64,000 nucleotides of DNA from Planctomycetota bacterium (GTDB lineage: Bacteria; Planctomycetota; Phycisphaerae; Phycisphaerales; UBA1924), in assembly GCA_033763975.1 (NCBI GenBank), contig JANRJM010000019.1, positions 1-64,000 on the forward strand. Reading direction: 5' to 3'. How positions within the stretch are numbered: the first letter of the stretch is position 1; each line of letters begins with the position of its first letter. A program made the translations under genes and the position numbers. This document shows positions 52,169 to 61,301 of the stretch, one piece after another. The notes below the pieces were generated by a model. The model saw only the letters and a list, made by a program, of their open reading frames with translations. It was not told the DNA's origin and did not search any database.

Positions 52169-52811
52169 GCGCGTTCCAGTCCTCGATGGTCATCGCCCAG
52201 CGTTCGTGGTCGCGCCACGCGCCGTTGATGCGGAGGTACCGCAGCGACAGCCCCTCGAGACGGAACCCCGCCGCCCGCACCAGCGCGATCGACGCGACGT
52301 TCTGCGGGATGATGTTCGCCTCGACGCGGTGCAGGCGCAGGTCCTGGAACGCGTGCGCCAGCACCGTCCGGAGCGCGTCGGCCATGTACCCGCGCCGGGT
52401 GAACGGCGCGCCGATCCAGTACCCCGCGACCGCGTTCTGGAACGGGCCCCGGAAGACCTGGTTCAGGCTCACCTGCCCCACGATGCCGCCGCTGTCCTTC
52501 GCGCAGATGAGATACCGCCGGCTGTGCTCGGTGTCGCACGTGGAGAGCAGTTTCCCGAACAGAATGTCGGCCGGGGGCGGCTCGTCCATGCCCGGGGGCG
52601 TCGGATCCCATGGCAGCAGGTGCCGCTCGCTGATTTCGCGCAGTTTGACCCATTCGTCTCGGTCGGCGCCGGTGGGCAGGCGGAGAAACGTGAGTTCGCC
52701 GACACACGCGGCACGGGCGAGGCCACGGACCGCCGGGGCCGGCCCCTTGGGCGCCGGCCGCGTGGGCGCGGCGTCGCGAGCCGGGCGCGTCGAACGGGGC
52801 ATGCGCGCCAC
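52062..52811 (-). CDS. RimJ/RimL-type GNAT acetyltransferase
   Basis: A 249-residue protein. The GNAT domain (about 45-215) has GYWIGAPFTRRGYMADALRTVLAHAFQDLRLHRVEANI and NVASIALVRAAGFRLEGLSLRYL, the RimJ/RimL pattern for N-terminal acetylation of ribosomal proteins or small molecules. About 40 residues before and 35 after the domain are Arg/Pro/Ala-rich and disordered. It starts 4 bp after guaA (GTG 52811; ATG 52802 is an alternative). Its 3' end runs 107 bp into the fucosidase gene on the other strand, within the disordered tail. Confidence 0.85.
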   Translation of the reverse strand: MARMPRSTRPARDAAPTRPAPKGPAPAVRGLARAACVGELTFLRLPTGADRDEWVKLREISERHLLPWDPTPPGMDEPPPADILFGKLLSTCDTEHSRRYLICAKDSGGIVGQVSLNQVFRGPFQNAVAGYWIGAPFTRRGYMADALRTVLAHAFQDLRLHRVEANIIPQNVASIALVRAAGFRLEGLSLRYLRINGAWRDHERWAMTIEDWNALSAPGTARAPRRAPTSGAPRGGSSARRGTRPPDGR

Positions 52812-52815
52812 CGGA

Positions 52816-54432
52816 TCACTCCCACTCGATCGTCGCGGGGGGCTTGCTGCTGATGTCGTACACCACCCGGTTCACCCCGCGCACCTCGTTGATGATGCGG
52901 CTGCTGATCCTCGCCAGCACGTCGTACGGGATGCGCGACCAGTCGGCGGTCATGAAGTCCTCGGTCTCCACCGCCCGCACCGCGATGGTGTTCTCGTACG
53001 TGCGCCCGTCGCCCATCACGCCCACGCTCTGCACGGGCAGCAGCACCGCGAAGACCTGGCTCGTCTTGCGGTACAGGTCCGCCGCGACGATCTCTTCCAG
53101 CAAAATCTCGTCCGCCGGCCGAAGCACCTCGAGGCGTTCACGCGTCACCTCGCCCAGCACGCGCACCGCGAGCCCCGGGCCGGGGAACGGGTGGCGCCAC
53201 ACGAGCTGATCCGGCAGGCCCAGCACGCTGCCGAGCTTGCGCACCTCGTCCTTGAAGAGTTCCCGCAGGGGCTCCACGAGCGTGAACCCAAGCTCCGCCG
53301 GCAGCCCGCCGACGTTATGGTGCAGCTTGATGCCCGCGGCCGTGCCGGCGTGCCCGTGCCCGCTCTCGATGACGTCCGGGTAGAGCGTGCCCTGCGCGAG
53401 GCACGTGGCCCCGGGGATCCGCGTCGCCTGCGCCTTGAAGACCTCGATGAACCGGTGCCCGATCCGACGGCGCTTCTCCTGCGGGTCTGTCACCCCCGCG
53501 AGGTCCGCCAGGAACGCCTCGCCCGCGTCGGCCACCCGCAGATCGATCCGGAAGTGATCGCGGAACGTGGTCTCCACCAGCGCCCGCTCGCCCTTGCGCA
53601 GCAGCCCCGTGTCCACGAACACGCAGTGCAGGCGATCGCCGATCGCCTTGTGCAGCAGCGCCGCCGTCACCGCCGAGTCCACGCCCCCCGACAGCCCGCA
53701 GATGACGTGCGCGTCGCCCACGCTCGAGCGGACCTGCGCCGCGGCCCGCTCCGCGAAGTCGCTCATCCGCCAACTGCCCGTGCACCCGCACACCTCGTAG
53801 AGAAAGTTCCGCAGCAGGTCCACGCCGTGCGGCGTGTGCGTCACCTCCGGGTGGAACTGCACGCCATAGAACAAGCGCCCGCCGACGGCGCTCCGCACCG
53901 CGGCGAGGGGGCACGTGGGCGTCGAGGCAAGCACCACGAACGCGCCGACGTCGTCGCGCACCTGGTCGCCGTGCGACATCCACACCGTCGTGCGGTCCGG
54001 CACGCCGTTGAACAGCGGATCGCGCGTGCCCAGCGAGAGGTGGGCGCGCCCGAACTCGCGCCGGTCCGACGCCGCAACGTCCGCGCCGAAGGCCTTGGCC
54101 GCCAACTGCAGCCCGTAGCACACGCCCAGCACCGGCACGCCGAGATCGAAGATCGCCGCGTCGCACGTCGGGGCGCCCGCGTCGTAGACGCTGGCGGGCC
54201 CGCCCGACAGGATGATGCCCTTGGGACGCAGCGCGCGCAGTTCGCCGGGCGTGATGTCCGGGCGTACCAGCAGCGAGAAGACGCCCGCCTCGCGCACGCG
54301 CCGGGCGATCAGTTGGGCCGTCTGACCGCCAAAGTCCAGGACGGGCACGATCTCGCGCGTGTCATCGCGCGCGGCGAGGCCCGGGGCGGGTGAGGGCGGA
54401 TGAACGACTGCGGGCTGTGGGGTGCTGCTCAT
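52816..54432 (-). CDS. guaA: GMP synthase (glutamine-hydrolysing)
   Basis: A 538-residue enzyme making GMP from XMP. The N-terminal amidotransferase has [30 protein letters not shown] (nucleophile Cys) and [14 protein letters not shown] (His, Glu). The ATP-pyrophosphatase domain has [17 protein letters not shown], and the dimerisation domain ends [13 protein letters not shown]. It is complete. ATG 54432 lies about 30 bp after a TATGGT box (54467-54472, minus strand). A GNAT gene follows within 4 bp. Confidence 0.97.
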   Translation of the reverse strand: MSSTPQPAVVHPPSPAPGLAARDDTREIVPVLDFGGQTAQLIARRVREAGVFSLLVRPDITPGELRALRPKGIILSGGPASVYDAGAPTCDAAIFDLGVPVLGVCYGLQLAAKAFGADVAASDRREFGRAHLSLGTRDPLFNGVPDRTTVWMSHGDQVRDDVGAFVVLASTPTCPLAAVRSAVGGRLFYGVQFHPEVTHTPHGVDLLRNFLYEVCGCTGSWRMSDFAERAAAQVRSSVGDAHVICGLSGGVDSAVTAALLHKAIGDRLHCVFVDTGLLRKGERALVETTFRDHFRIDLRVADAGEAFLADLAGVTDPQEKRRRIGHRFIEVFKAQATRIPGATCLAQGTLYPDVIESGHGHAGTAAGIKLHHNVGGLPAELGFTLVEPLRELFKDEVRKLGSVLGLPDQLVWRHPFPGPGLAVRVLGEVTRERLEVLRPADEILLEEIVAADLYRKTSQVFAVLLPVQSVGVMGDGRTYENTIAVRAVETEDFMTADWSRIPYDVLARISSRIINEVRGVNRVVYDISSKPPATIEWE

Positions 54433-54517
54433 GGGCGCCGACCGGCATCCTCCAAGGCGAGCCGGAACCATAGTCCGTCGCCGCCTGTCGGTTGAGGGCG
54501 GCGTTCGGCCGCACGCG

Positions 54518-54523
54518 TAGACT
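54518..54523 (+). promoter_or_regulatory. -10 box of the lipoprotein/RsbW/STAS/MlaE operon
   Basis: TAGACT ends 6 nt before GTG 54530. It faces the guaA promoter about 45 bp away. Confidence 0.5.
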
Positions 54524-54529
54524 GAGGAC

Positions 54530-54865
54530 GTGACGATCCCGCGTGCCGTCCTTCTGTGGGTGCTGGTGCCCGGCTGCGCCGCGAGCGTGCGCCCCGACTT
54601 CAACTCGCCCGACCCGGCGGCCCGCAACGCCGCCATCATCGAGGCCTACGCCGCCCGCGACGACAAGGCCATCCCCGACCTGGTCCGCATGCTCGACAGC
54701 GACGACCCCGCCACCCGCCTCCTGGCCATCCGCACGCTCGAGTCGCTGACCGGGACGCGTCTCGGGTACGATCCCGCGGCCCCGTCATTCGAGCGCGAGC
54801 CCGCCGTCCGTGCGTGGGCCGAGCGCGTCGCGGGGGGACGCCCGGACGGGATGAGTGCACCGTGA
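54530..54865 (+). CDS. Small putative lipoprotein with HEAT-like repeat
   Basis: A 111-residue protein with a short signal segment ending in LVPGC, a plausible lipobox with Cys about 16. The mature part contains a HEAT-repeat-like pair: [34 protein letters not shown] (about 42-75). Function unknown. It overlaps the next gene by 4 nt (GTGA) and is first in the operon. Confidence 0.65.
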   Translation: MTIPRAVLLWVLVPGCAASVRPDFNSPDPAARNAAIIEAYAARDDKAIPDLVRMLDSDDPATRLLAIRTLESLTGTRLGYDPAAPSFEREPAVRAWAERVAGGRPDGMSAP

Positions 54866-55320
54866 GCGAACGCCCCGACCTGCGCGTAGAGATGGTGAGC
54901 AACCCCCGCTACCTGTGCGCACTGCGCGAACTCATGATCTCGATGTCGCGCCAGCTCGACTTCACCGAGACGCAGTGCTCGCAGATCGCCCTCGCGGTCG
55001 ACGAGGCCGTCACGAACATCATCCGCCACGGGTACGCCGGGCGCACCGACCGCCCGATCGTCGTCGCGGTGATGCCCTTCCGCGACGTCGCCCGGGGCGA
55101 GGGCGTGCGCATCGTCATCGAGGACGAGGCCCGGCAGGTCGACCCCAGCACCATCCGCGGGCGCGATCTCGCCGACATCCGCCCCGGCGGGCTGGGCGTG
55201 CACATCATCCGTGAAGTGATGGACGACGTCGCGTACGAGCGTCGAGGCGCCGCGGGGATGCGGCTGACCCTGGTGAAGATCCGTCAGCCGAGCGCACCGG
55301 CCCGCGCCGCCTGCCCGTGA
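54862..55320 (+). CDS. RsbW-like anti-sigma regulatory factor (GHKL ATPase)
   Basis: A 152-residue HATPase_c protein. The N box is IALAVDEAVTNIIRHGY and the G2 region RPGGLGVHIIREVMDDV, both characteristic of RsbW/SpoIIAB serine kinases. The G1 box, normally DxGxG, reads EDEARQVDP, so ATP binding may be altered. Such proteins hold a sigma factor or other partner and phosphorylate a STAS antagonist. A STAS gene follows 7 bp later. No sigma gene is adjacent. Confidence 0.87.
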   Translation: MSERPDLRVEMVSNPRYLCALRELMISMSRQLDFTETQCSQIALAVDEAVTNIIRHGYAGRTDRPIVVAVMPFRDVARGEGVRIVIEDEARQVDPSTIRGRDLADIRPGGLGVHIIREVMDDVAYERRGAAGMRLTLVKIRQPSAPARAACP

Positions 55321-55327
55321 GGGACCC

Positions 55328-55678
55328 ATGTCCGACCGACCGACCATCGCCGTCTCCCTCTCTCGCCACGCCACCGGCGCCGTGGTCGTGTCCGCCAAAG
55401 GCGACATCGCCTACCACGAAGCGCCCGAGTACCGCACCTACCTGCGCCAGGCCTTCGACCAGCGGCCCACCCGCGTCGTCGCCGACCTCTCCGGCGTGCC
55501 CTACATGGCCACCCCCGGCCTCGCCACGCTCGTCGAGGCCCTCCAGATCTCCAAGAAGTCCGGCACGCCCCTCGTCCTGAGCGGGCTCACCGAGCGTGTC
55601 CGCGCGATCTTCGAGATCGCGCGCCTGCACACCGTCTTCCGTATCGCGTCCGACGTTGACGCCGCGCTCCAGGGGTGA
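55328..55678 (+). CDS. STAS-domain protein (RsbV- or MlaB-like)
   Basis: A 116-residue single STAS domain: VVSAKGDIAYHEAPEYRTYL, VVADLSGVPYMATPGLATLVEAL and LTERVRAIFEIARLHTVF. In RsbV/SpoIIAA the loop reads DSSGL with a phosphorylated second Ser; here it is ATPGL, so that Ser is Pro and only a neighbouring Thr could be modified. It sits between an RsbW-like kinase and an MlaE permease. MlaB, the STAS subunit of the Mla transporter, is an alternative identity. Confidence 0.85.
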   Translation: MSDRPTIAVSLSRHATGAVVVSAKGDIAYHEAPEYRTYLRQAFDQRPTRVVADLSGVPYMATPGLATLVEALQISKKSGTPLVLSGLTERVRAIFEIARLHTVFRIASDVDAALQG

Positions 55679-55681
55679 CGC

Positions 55682-56536
55682 ATGGCGACGCCTCCGCCCA
55701 GCCCCGCGCCCGCGCCCTTCTGGCGAAAGCCGTTCCTCGCGCCCCTGGCCTTCCTGGGCGCCCGCGTCCTCACCGCGCTCGACCAGATCGGCGCGTGCGT
55801 CTTCCTGCTCGCCGAGGCCATGCTCTGGGCGGTGCGCTCCGTCACCCGCCGCCGCGTGCGCATCGGGCGTCCGGCGATCATCACGCAGATGGTGCGCATC
55901 GGCGCGAGGTCGGTCTTCATCGTCGCGCTCGTGTCGTCGGCGGTGGGGCTCATCCTCGCCTTCCAGCTCTCGCCTCCGCTCGACCAGTTCGGGCAGAAGG
56001 AACTGGTCGCGAACATCATCGCCGTCGCCGTGCTGCGCGAGCTGGGGCCCCTCATCGGCGCGATCGTGCTCACCGGGTTCGCGGGCGCCTCCATCGCCGC
56101 CGAGATCGGCACCATGGTCGTCGGCGAGGAAGTCGAAGCCCTAGAGGCCCACGCCCTCGACCCCGTGCGCTTCCTCGTGGTGCCCCGCGTCATCGCCTCT
56201 GTGCTCAGCATGACCGTCCTCGCGGTGCTGGCCAGCGTGGTCTCGATCCTCTCCGCCCTGGCGATCTCCGTCGCCGTCCTCGAGATCCCCGCCACCACCT
56301 TCATCAACAACATGCTCACCCAGGCCAAGGTCGTGGACTTCATGACCGGCACCAGCAAGGGCGCCGTCTTCGGGCTCCTCATCGGCGTCATCGCCTGCGC
56401 GAACGGCCTGCGGGTCACGGGCGGGGCCGCCGGCGTCGGGCGTGCCACCACGGGCACCGTCGTCCAGTGCGTCGTCGCGATCGTCATCGCCGACCTGGCG
56501 TTCACCGCGGTCTTCTACGCCCTGAAACTCTTCTGA
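55682..56536 (+). CDS. MlaE-family ABC permease
   Basis: A 284-residue permease of the phospholipid/sterol transport family. Typical blocks: FIVALVSSAVGLILAFQ, VLRELGPLIGAIVLTGFAGASIAAEIGTM (the family signature) and ALDPVRFLVVPRVIASV, with five or six membrane helices. Neither an MlaF ATPase nor an MlaD substrate-binding protein follows; the adjacent STAS protein is the only candidate partner here. It starts 3 bp after the STAS stop codon. Confidence 0.92.
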   Translation: MATPPPSPAPAPFWRKPFLAPLAFLGARVLTALDQIGACVFLLAEAMLWAVRSVTRRRVRIGRPAIITQMVRIGARSVFIVALVSSAVGLILAFQLSPPLDQFGQKELVANIIAVAVLRELGPLIGAIVLTGFAGASIAAEIGTMVVGEEVEALEAHALDPVRFLVVPRVIASVLSMTVLAVLASVVSILSALAISVAVLEIPATTFINNMLTQAKVVDFMTGTSKGAVFGLLIGVIACANGLRVTGGAAGVGRATTGTVVQCVVAIVIADLAFTAVFYALKLF

Positions 56537-56578
56537 GCCCGGGCCCGGCCCGCGCCCCTGACCCCGCCGATGTCTCGC

Positions 56579-56584
56579 TACCAT
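56579..56584 (+). promoter_or_regulatory. -10 box of ribH, leaderless spacing
   Basis: TACCAT ends 9 nt before ATG 56594, opening the ribH-nusB-ftsY operon. Confidence 0.45.
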
Positions 56585-56593
56585 CGCCCTCGC

Positions 56594-57103
56594 ATGGCGA
56601 AACGCGTGCCGCAAGTTCCGGAGGTCGTGGTCGTGGTCAGCCGCTACAACGCGGCGGTGACCGATCGCCTGCTCGACGGCGCACGGGCCGCCTTCGACGC
56701 CCGCGCTGATGATCGCTGGGCGCTGCGCGTCGTCGAGGCGCCGGGCGCCTTTGAGATCCCCGTGCTCTGCCTCGCCGCCGCCTCGCTCGAGCACACCGAG
56801 GGCGTGCTGGCCCTGGGCTGCATCATCAAGGGCGAGACGATCCACGACCGCGTGCTGGCCGACGCCGTCACCGGCGCGCTGCTGGACATCATGCTCCGCA
56901 CGGGCGTGCCCGTCTCGCTGGGCGTGCTCACCGTCAACACCGCCGCGCAGGCCCGCGCCCGCGCGGGCGGACGCCTGGGCAACAAGGGCGCCGAATCCAT
57001 GGAGGCGCTCCTCGACACCATGCGCACGCTGCGCGCGCTGGCCAGCGGCGAGGCGGCGCCCGCCTCGCCCGCGCGCCCCGACAAGTCGCGGAGGCGCCGG
57101 TGA
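56594..57103 (+). CDS. ribH: 6,7-dimethyl-8-ribityllumazine synthase
   Basis: A 169-residue enzyme for the penultimate step of riboflavin synthesis. Signatures: VVSRYNAAVTDRLLDGA, APGAFEIPVLCLAAA, LALGCIIKGETIHDRVLADAV (with the catalytic His) and VSLGVLTVNTAAQARARAGG, followed by NKGAESMEALL. The C-terminus has a short Ala/Pro/Arg tail. It overlaps nusB by 4 nt (GTGA), the common ribH-nusB pairing. Confidence 0.96.
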   Translation: MAKRVPQVPEVVVVVSRYNAAVTDRLLDGARAAFDARADDRWALRVVEAPGAFEIPVLCLAAASLEHTEGVLALGCIIKGETIHDRVLADAVTGALLDIMLRTGVPVSLGVLTVNTAAQARARAGGRLGNKGAESMEALLDTMRTLRALASGEAAPASPARPDKSRRRR

Positions 57104-57636
57104 CCCAGCCGGACCCCGCCCGCATCGCCGGCTTCGACGCCCTGCTCCAACTCCCGGGCACGGCCGACAGCGCCGGCCTCGCGATCGTCGAAGCCCTCAG
57201 CCCCGTCGAGCGAGATCGCGCGTTCAACATCGCCGCCCGCCGGCTCGCCTTCCAGCTCCTCTTCGAGATCGACGCCGGCGCCACGCCCCCCGACGCCCTC
57301 GAGCAGCGCCTCGCCCGCGTGGAAGGACTCGGCCCGGTGCTCCACGAGCGGGTGCTCGCGATGGTCCGCGGCTCCTACGACGCGCGCGCCGCGGCCGACG
57401 CCGAGTTCGTCCAACTCGCCCCCGACTGGCCCACGCACCGCCAGCCCGCCGTCGACCGTGCGATCCTCCGCCTCGCGCACCACGAACTCACGCTGGGCCA
57501 GACACCCGGCGCGGTCGTCGTGAACGAGGCCGTCGAGCTCGCGCGCCACTACAGCACCGAGAAATCCCCGTCGTTCGTCAACGCGCTCCTCGACCGCGTG
57601 CTGAAGCGCCTGTCCGGCCCCGCGGAGGCGCGCTGA
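57100..57636 (+). CDS. nusB: Transcription antitermination factor NusB
   Basis: A 178-residue helical protein; the NusB fold spans about residues 38-172. Landmarks are RRLAFQLLFEIDAG, LAPDWPTHRQPAVDRAILRLAHHEL and GAVVVNEAVELARHYSTEKSPSFVNALLDRVL. It binds boxA RNA with S10 to prevent premature termination on rRNA. About 40 N-terminal residues are extra. GTG start overlaps ribH; ftsY begins immediately after its stop codon. Confidence 0.94.
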   Translation: MTQPDPARIAGFDALLQLPGTADSAGLAIVEALSPVERDRAFNIAARRLAFQLLFEIDAGATPPDALEQRLARVEGLGPVLHERVLAMVRGSYDARAAADAEFVQLAPDWPTHRQPAVDRAILRLAHHELTLGQTPGAVVVNEAVELARHYSTEKSPSFVNALLDRVLKRLSGPAEAR

Positions 57637-58569
57637 GTGGGGTTCTTCAAGTCCATCGTCGGCTCGCTCAAGAAGGGCCTGGAGAAGACACGCGAGGCGC
57701 TCGTCACGGGCGTGCAGGGGCTCCGCAATCTTCTCACGGGGCGCCGCCTCGACGAAGCGCTCATCACCGAACTCGAAACCCGCCTCTTGCAGGCCGATGT
57801 CGGCCCCAAGACCACCGCCCGCCTCGTCACCACGATCCGCGACGACTTCCACGCGGGTCGGATCAAGACCGGCGACGAGGTGCTCGACTATCTCAAGCGA
57901 GAACTCAAGGCGTTGTGGCCCGCCGCCGACCGCTCGCTGCGATTCTCCCCTGATCGTCCCACCGTCATCCTCGTCACCGGTGTGAACGGCGTGGGCAAGA
58001 CCACCTCCATCGCCAAGCTCGCCTCGGCCCTCAAGGCCCAGGGGCGCAGCGTCATGGTGGGGGCCTGCGACACCTTCCGCGCCGGCGCCGTTGCCCAGCT
58101 CGAGATCTGGGCCCAGCGCCTGGGCGTCCCCGTCATCAAGGGCCTGCAGGGCGGCGATCCCGCCGCCGTCGCCTTCGATGCCTGCGCCGCCGCCAAGTCG
58201 CGCGGCGTCGACGTCCTGATCCTCGACACCGCCGGGCGCCTGCAAACCCAGGACCCGCTCATGCGCCAGCTTGCCAAGCTCGTCGGCGTCATCGGCAAGC
58301 AGGTCCCCGGCGCGCCCCACGAGGTCCTGCTCGTCCTCGACGCCACCAGCGGGCAGAACGCGCTGCGCCAGGCCGAGGAGTTCTCCAGGGCCGCCGGCGT
58401 TACCGGGATCTTCCTGAGCAAGCTCGACGGCACCGCGAAGGGCGGCATCGTCATCGCCATTCGCGACGCGGTGAACATTCCGGTAAAGTACATCGGCACG
58501 GGTGAAATGCCGGAGGATGTCGAGCCGTTCGACCCGGAGGCATTCGTGGACGCGATGTTCGCGCCGTAG
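57637..58569 (+). CDS. ftsY: Signal recognition particle receptor FtsY
   Basis: A 310-residue NG-domain GTPase: P loop GVNGVGKTTSIAKLA, DTFRAGAVAQLEIWA, DTAGRLQTQDPLM, LSKLDGTAKGGIV and the GxGE...PFDPEAFVDAMF end typical of FtsY rather than Ffh. The acidic A domain is missing, so membrane contact would rely on the amphipathic N-terminal helix (FFKSIVGSLKKGLEKTREAL). The GTG start directly follows the nusB TGA. Confidence 0.96.
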   Translation: MGFFKSIVGSLKKGLEKTREALVTGVQGLRNLLTGRRLDEALITELETRLLQADVGPKTTARLVTTIRDDFHAGRIKTGDEVLDYLKRELKALWPAADRSLRFSPDRPTVILVTGVNGVGKTTSIAKLASALKAQGRSVMVGACDTFRAGAVAQLEIWAQRLGVPVIKGLQGGDPAAVAFDACAAAKSRGVDVLILDTAGRLQTQDPLMRQLAKLVGVIGKQVPGAPHEVLLVLDATSGQNALRQAEEFSRAAGVTGIFLSKLDGTAKGGIVIAIRDAVNIPVKYIGTGEMPEDVEPFDPEAFVDAMFAP

Positions 58570-58612
58570 ATCACCCCGCCCGCGCCGGGTACGCCCGGCT
58601 GGAACCAGCACG

Positions 58613-61117
58613 ATGGATCATCGCCGCCCCTGGCGTGCCAATCCATGGACGTGGCGTGCCGCGGGCGTGCTCGCCGCCGGCGTCATCCTCTGGGTTCTCG
58701 CCGCCCCCGCCTGCATCCGCCGGGACATCTCCCTGCGGATCGACGAGTTTCCCGGCAACCGACGCTGCGCGCTCGAGTGGCGATCCGACGACGGCGCTCC
58801 GTACAACGGCGTGTGGCTCGAAGGCGTCTCTCACCTCGACACCAGCGCCACCTTCTCGCTCCGCGTGCCGCCCCAGACCCAGGCGTCCGGCGAGCCGGTC
58901 GAGATCTGGCTGCTCGCCATGCACGTGCCCAACAGCTCCGCCCCGCCCGTCCCGCTGCCGCGCGCGGATCAGGCGATCGCCTCGGACAACGCCCGGTGGC
59001 TCGACGCCGCCGACGGGCCCGGCCTGATCTACCTCGGCGCCTCCGGCGGCAGCGTCCTGACCCACGTGCCCGCCGGGGGGCTTGAGGTCCACCTGCTGGC
59101 CTCCGCCAAGGGCGGACGTGTCGAGATCGAGTACGAGGGCGCTCGCCAGACCGTCGACCTCCGCTCCTCCTCCACGCAGCGCCGCGTCGTCACCGTCGCC
59201 TCGCCCGATGCCAGCAGCGGCACGGTCGACGTCCGCCAGCGCCTCCCCGCCTACACCATCGAGTCCATCCGCGTCCGCGGACCGTCACCTCTCTCGCACC
59301 AGAGCATCCGCGACGTGCGCCTCACCGTGCGTCTCTTCGGCGCGGTGGTCACGTCCCGCGGGGGCAGCGCGTCGCCACCCGACGCGCCCGACGCCGAAGC
59401 CGCGCCCATGGATCCCGGGCCGGGCGTCGTCGCCCAGATCGGCGTCTCAACCGAGATCCCGTGGTGGGCGCACGCTGTTGGTGCCCTGGCCGCGTGCGCC
59501 GCCGCCGCCGGCGCTGCGGGCGCGTTCGCGGTCGGCTCGTGCGTCGTCTCCTGGCTCGCGCCTCGACCCTGGAAGTGGCACGCGCTCGTCGCGTGCCTCG
59601 TGCTCGGCGTCCACCTCTGGGCCGCCCTCAGCACGCGGTTCATCCTGACCGGCGACGCCGTCGACTACCTCGTCGGCGCGGCTCGCTTCGCCCGCGACGG
59701 GTCCTTCTCCGGGCTTTCCCCCTTCAAGGCCCCGCTCTTCTCCATCGTCCTCGCGGCGCCCGTCGCCATCGGCGCCGACCCCATCACCTGGGCGCGCGTC
59801 ATGCTCGTCCTCGCCGGTGGCCTCCTCTGCCCCGCCCTCGTCTACGCCACGCTCCGACGCCTCACCGCACAGACGCCCGCGCTGCTCGGCGCGCTGGCCT
59901 GCGGCCTGAACCCCATCCTCATCACTCTTGAGACCTATCTCCTCCGCGAGACCTTCGGCGCCTGCGTCGTCGCCGCACTCGCGTACCTGCTGTCCAGATC
60001 GACCACCAGGCCGATGCTCGCCGCCCTCGCCCTCGGCGCCCTCGCCGGCCTGGGCGCCCTTCTGCGAGAGAACTTCCAGACCCTCCTCGCGATCGTGCCC
60101 CTGGCGATCCTCCTTCTTCCGGGGTGGCCCGGTCGCCCCTCGCGGCGGATCCTTCCCGCCCTCGCCGCCCTCCTCGTCGCGCTCGCCTGCGTCGGGCACT
60201 GGTACGTCATCCACGCCGATCGCTTCGACCGCCCGGGCATGACCCTCCCCAAGGTCAACCTCAACAAGGCCCTCAACGCCTGGTCCAACGGCACCCTCGA
60301 CCTCAACCAGACTCGCGCCGTATCGCCCTCCACCTACGACGTCCTCTCTTCACGAAGAGCCGCCCACTTGCTGTCCGACTACGGCGCCGTCTACGGCGTG
60401 CTCGACGCCACCGAGCCGGACATCCCGCCCCTCATCCGCGAACGCCCCGAGCCCGCCGACCCCGCGAGCCTCACCGACCGCGAACTGCGCGAGCGCTCCG
60501 CCTGGGCCGAACGCACGACCGCCCTGATGGTCGAAGAGTCGGCCGCGCGAGCGCCCGAGGCCGTCTGGCGCGCGCGCGCCGTCGCGATGCTCAGCCTGAC
60601 CGGGACCTGGATCTACCCCGAGCACCCCAGCGCCCCGTCGATCGAGTGGATGTCGCGTCCGCTGCGGCGTCTGAGCCAGGGGCACCCCACGACGGTTCAG
60701 GTTGGCACGCTCGTCGATCACGTCTACGAGCAGGAATGGGCCGCCCTGGAACCGCTGGTGCGACGGCACGAAGCCCCCCTCCCCGAGAGCACCTCCCCGA
60801 CATTCGCGCCCTGGTTCGAACGCCTTTTCCGGGGCAACCAGCTCCTCCGCCCCGTCCTCGCCCTGCTCTGCGTCGCCGCCGCCGTCGGCGCCTGGCGACG
60901 CCGCGCGTGGCCCGTGCTCGCGCTCGCCTCGATCATCGCGATCAACCTCGCCGGCGCCGCCCTCGTCGTCGTCACGCCCGTCGACCGCGTCGCCGCCCCG
61001 TTCATCCCCGGAATGATCGTCCTCGCCGCGTGGATCCTGTGGGTCTGGGTCGCCCGCCCCGGCAATCTCCCCGGATCCGAATACCCTTCCCCCCAGGGGC
61101 CCGTAGCTCAGCGGTAG
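58613..61117 (+). CDS. Large polytopic membrane protein, GT39-like
   Basis: An 834-residue protein. One N-terminal membrane segment (about 14-34), a beta-rich periplasmic domain (about 40-270), then about twelve helices (285-640 and 745-815) with GDAVDYLVGAARFARDGSFSGLSPFKAPLFSIVLA after the third, reminiscent of GT-C (ArnT/PMT-like) glycosyltransferases with an acidic first loop. Enzyme activity is an inference. The last 7 codons, Gly-Pro-Val-Ala-Gln-Arg-stop, lie inside the downstream CAU tRNA. No Shine-Dalgarno; TACGCC is 18 nt before ATG 58613. Confidence 0.75.
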   Translation: MDHRRPWRANPWTWRAAGVLAAGVILWVLAAPACIRRDISLRIDEFPGNRRCALEWRSDDGAPYNGVWLEGVSHLDTSATFSLRVPPQTQASGEPVEIWLLAMHVPNSSAPPVPLPRADQAIASDNARWLDAADGPGLIYLGASGGSVLTHVPAGGLEVHLLASAKGGRVEIEYEGARQTVDLRSSSTQRRVVTVASPDASSGTVDVRQRLPAYTIESIRVRGPSPLSHQSIRDVRLTVRLFGAVVTSRGGSASPPDAPDAEAAPMDPGPGVVAQIGVSTEIPWWAHAVGALAACAAAAGAAGAFAVGSCVVSWLAPRPWKWHALVACLVLGVHLWAALSTRFILTGDAVDYLVGAARFARDGSFSGLSPFKAPLFSIVLAAPVAIGADPITWARVMLVLAGGLLCPALVYATLRRLTAQTPALLGALACGLNPILITLETYLLRETFGACVVAALAYLLSRSTTRPMLAALALGALAGLGALLRENFQTLLAIVPLAILLLPGWPGRPSRRILPALAALLVALACVGHWYVIHADRFDRPGMTLPKVNLNKALNAWSNGTLDLNQTRAVSPSTYDVLSSRRAAHLLSDYGAVYGVLDATEPDIPPLIRERPEPADPASLTDRELRERSAWAERTTALMVEESAARAPEAVWRARAVAMLSLTGTWIYPEHPSAPSIEWMSRPLRRLSQGHPTTVQVGTLVDHVYEQEWAALEPLVRRHEAPLPESTSPTFAPWFERLFRGNQLLRPVLALLCVAAAVGAWRRRAWPVLALASIIAINLAGAALVVVTPVDRVAAPFIPGMIVLAAWILWVWVARPGNLPGSEYPSPQGPVAQR

Positions 61118-61168
61118 AGCAGCGGACTCATAATCCGTAGTGCGCAGGTTCGAATCCTGCCGGGCCCA
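61097..61168 (+). tRNA. tRNA with anticodon CAU (elongator Met or Ile2)
   Basis: A 72-nt tRNA. Acceptor GGGCCCG pairs with CGGGCCC, discriminator A, D arm GCTCAGCGGTAGAGC, anticodon stem-loop GGACTCATAATCC, T arm GCAGGTTCGAATCCTGC. It lacks initiator features. CAU could be elongator Met or, with lysidine, Ile2; sequence alone does not decide. Its first 21 bases overlap the end of the upstream membrane-protein gene on the same strand. Confidence 0.93.
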
Positions 61169-61301
61169 TTCCCCCTCCGCCCGCGGGGCGATGGCCTCCG
61201 CCGCCCGACCACCGCCCGGCCCGCGGGTGCCACTCCCCGTGCAACCCGCCGCAACCGCGGCCCGCCGCACCCGGTACACGATTCCGCCTCTGGAGGCATT
61301 C

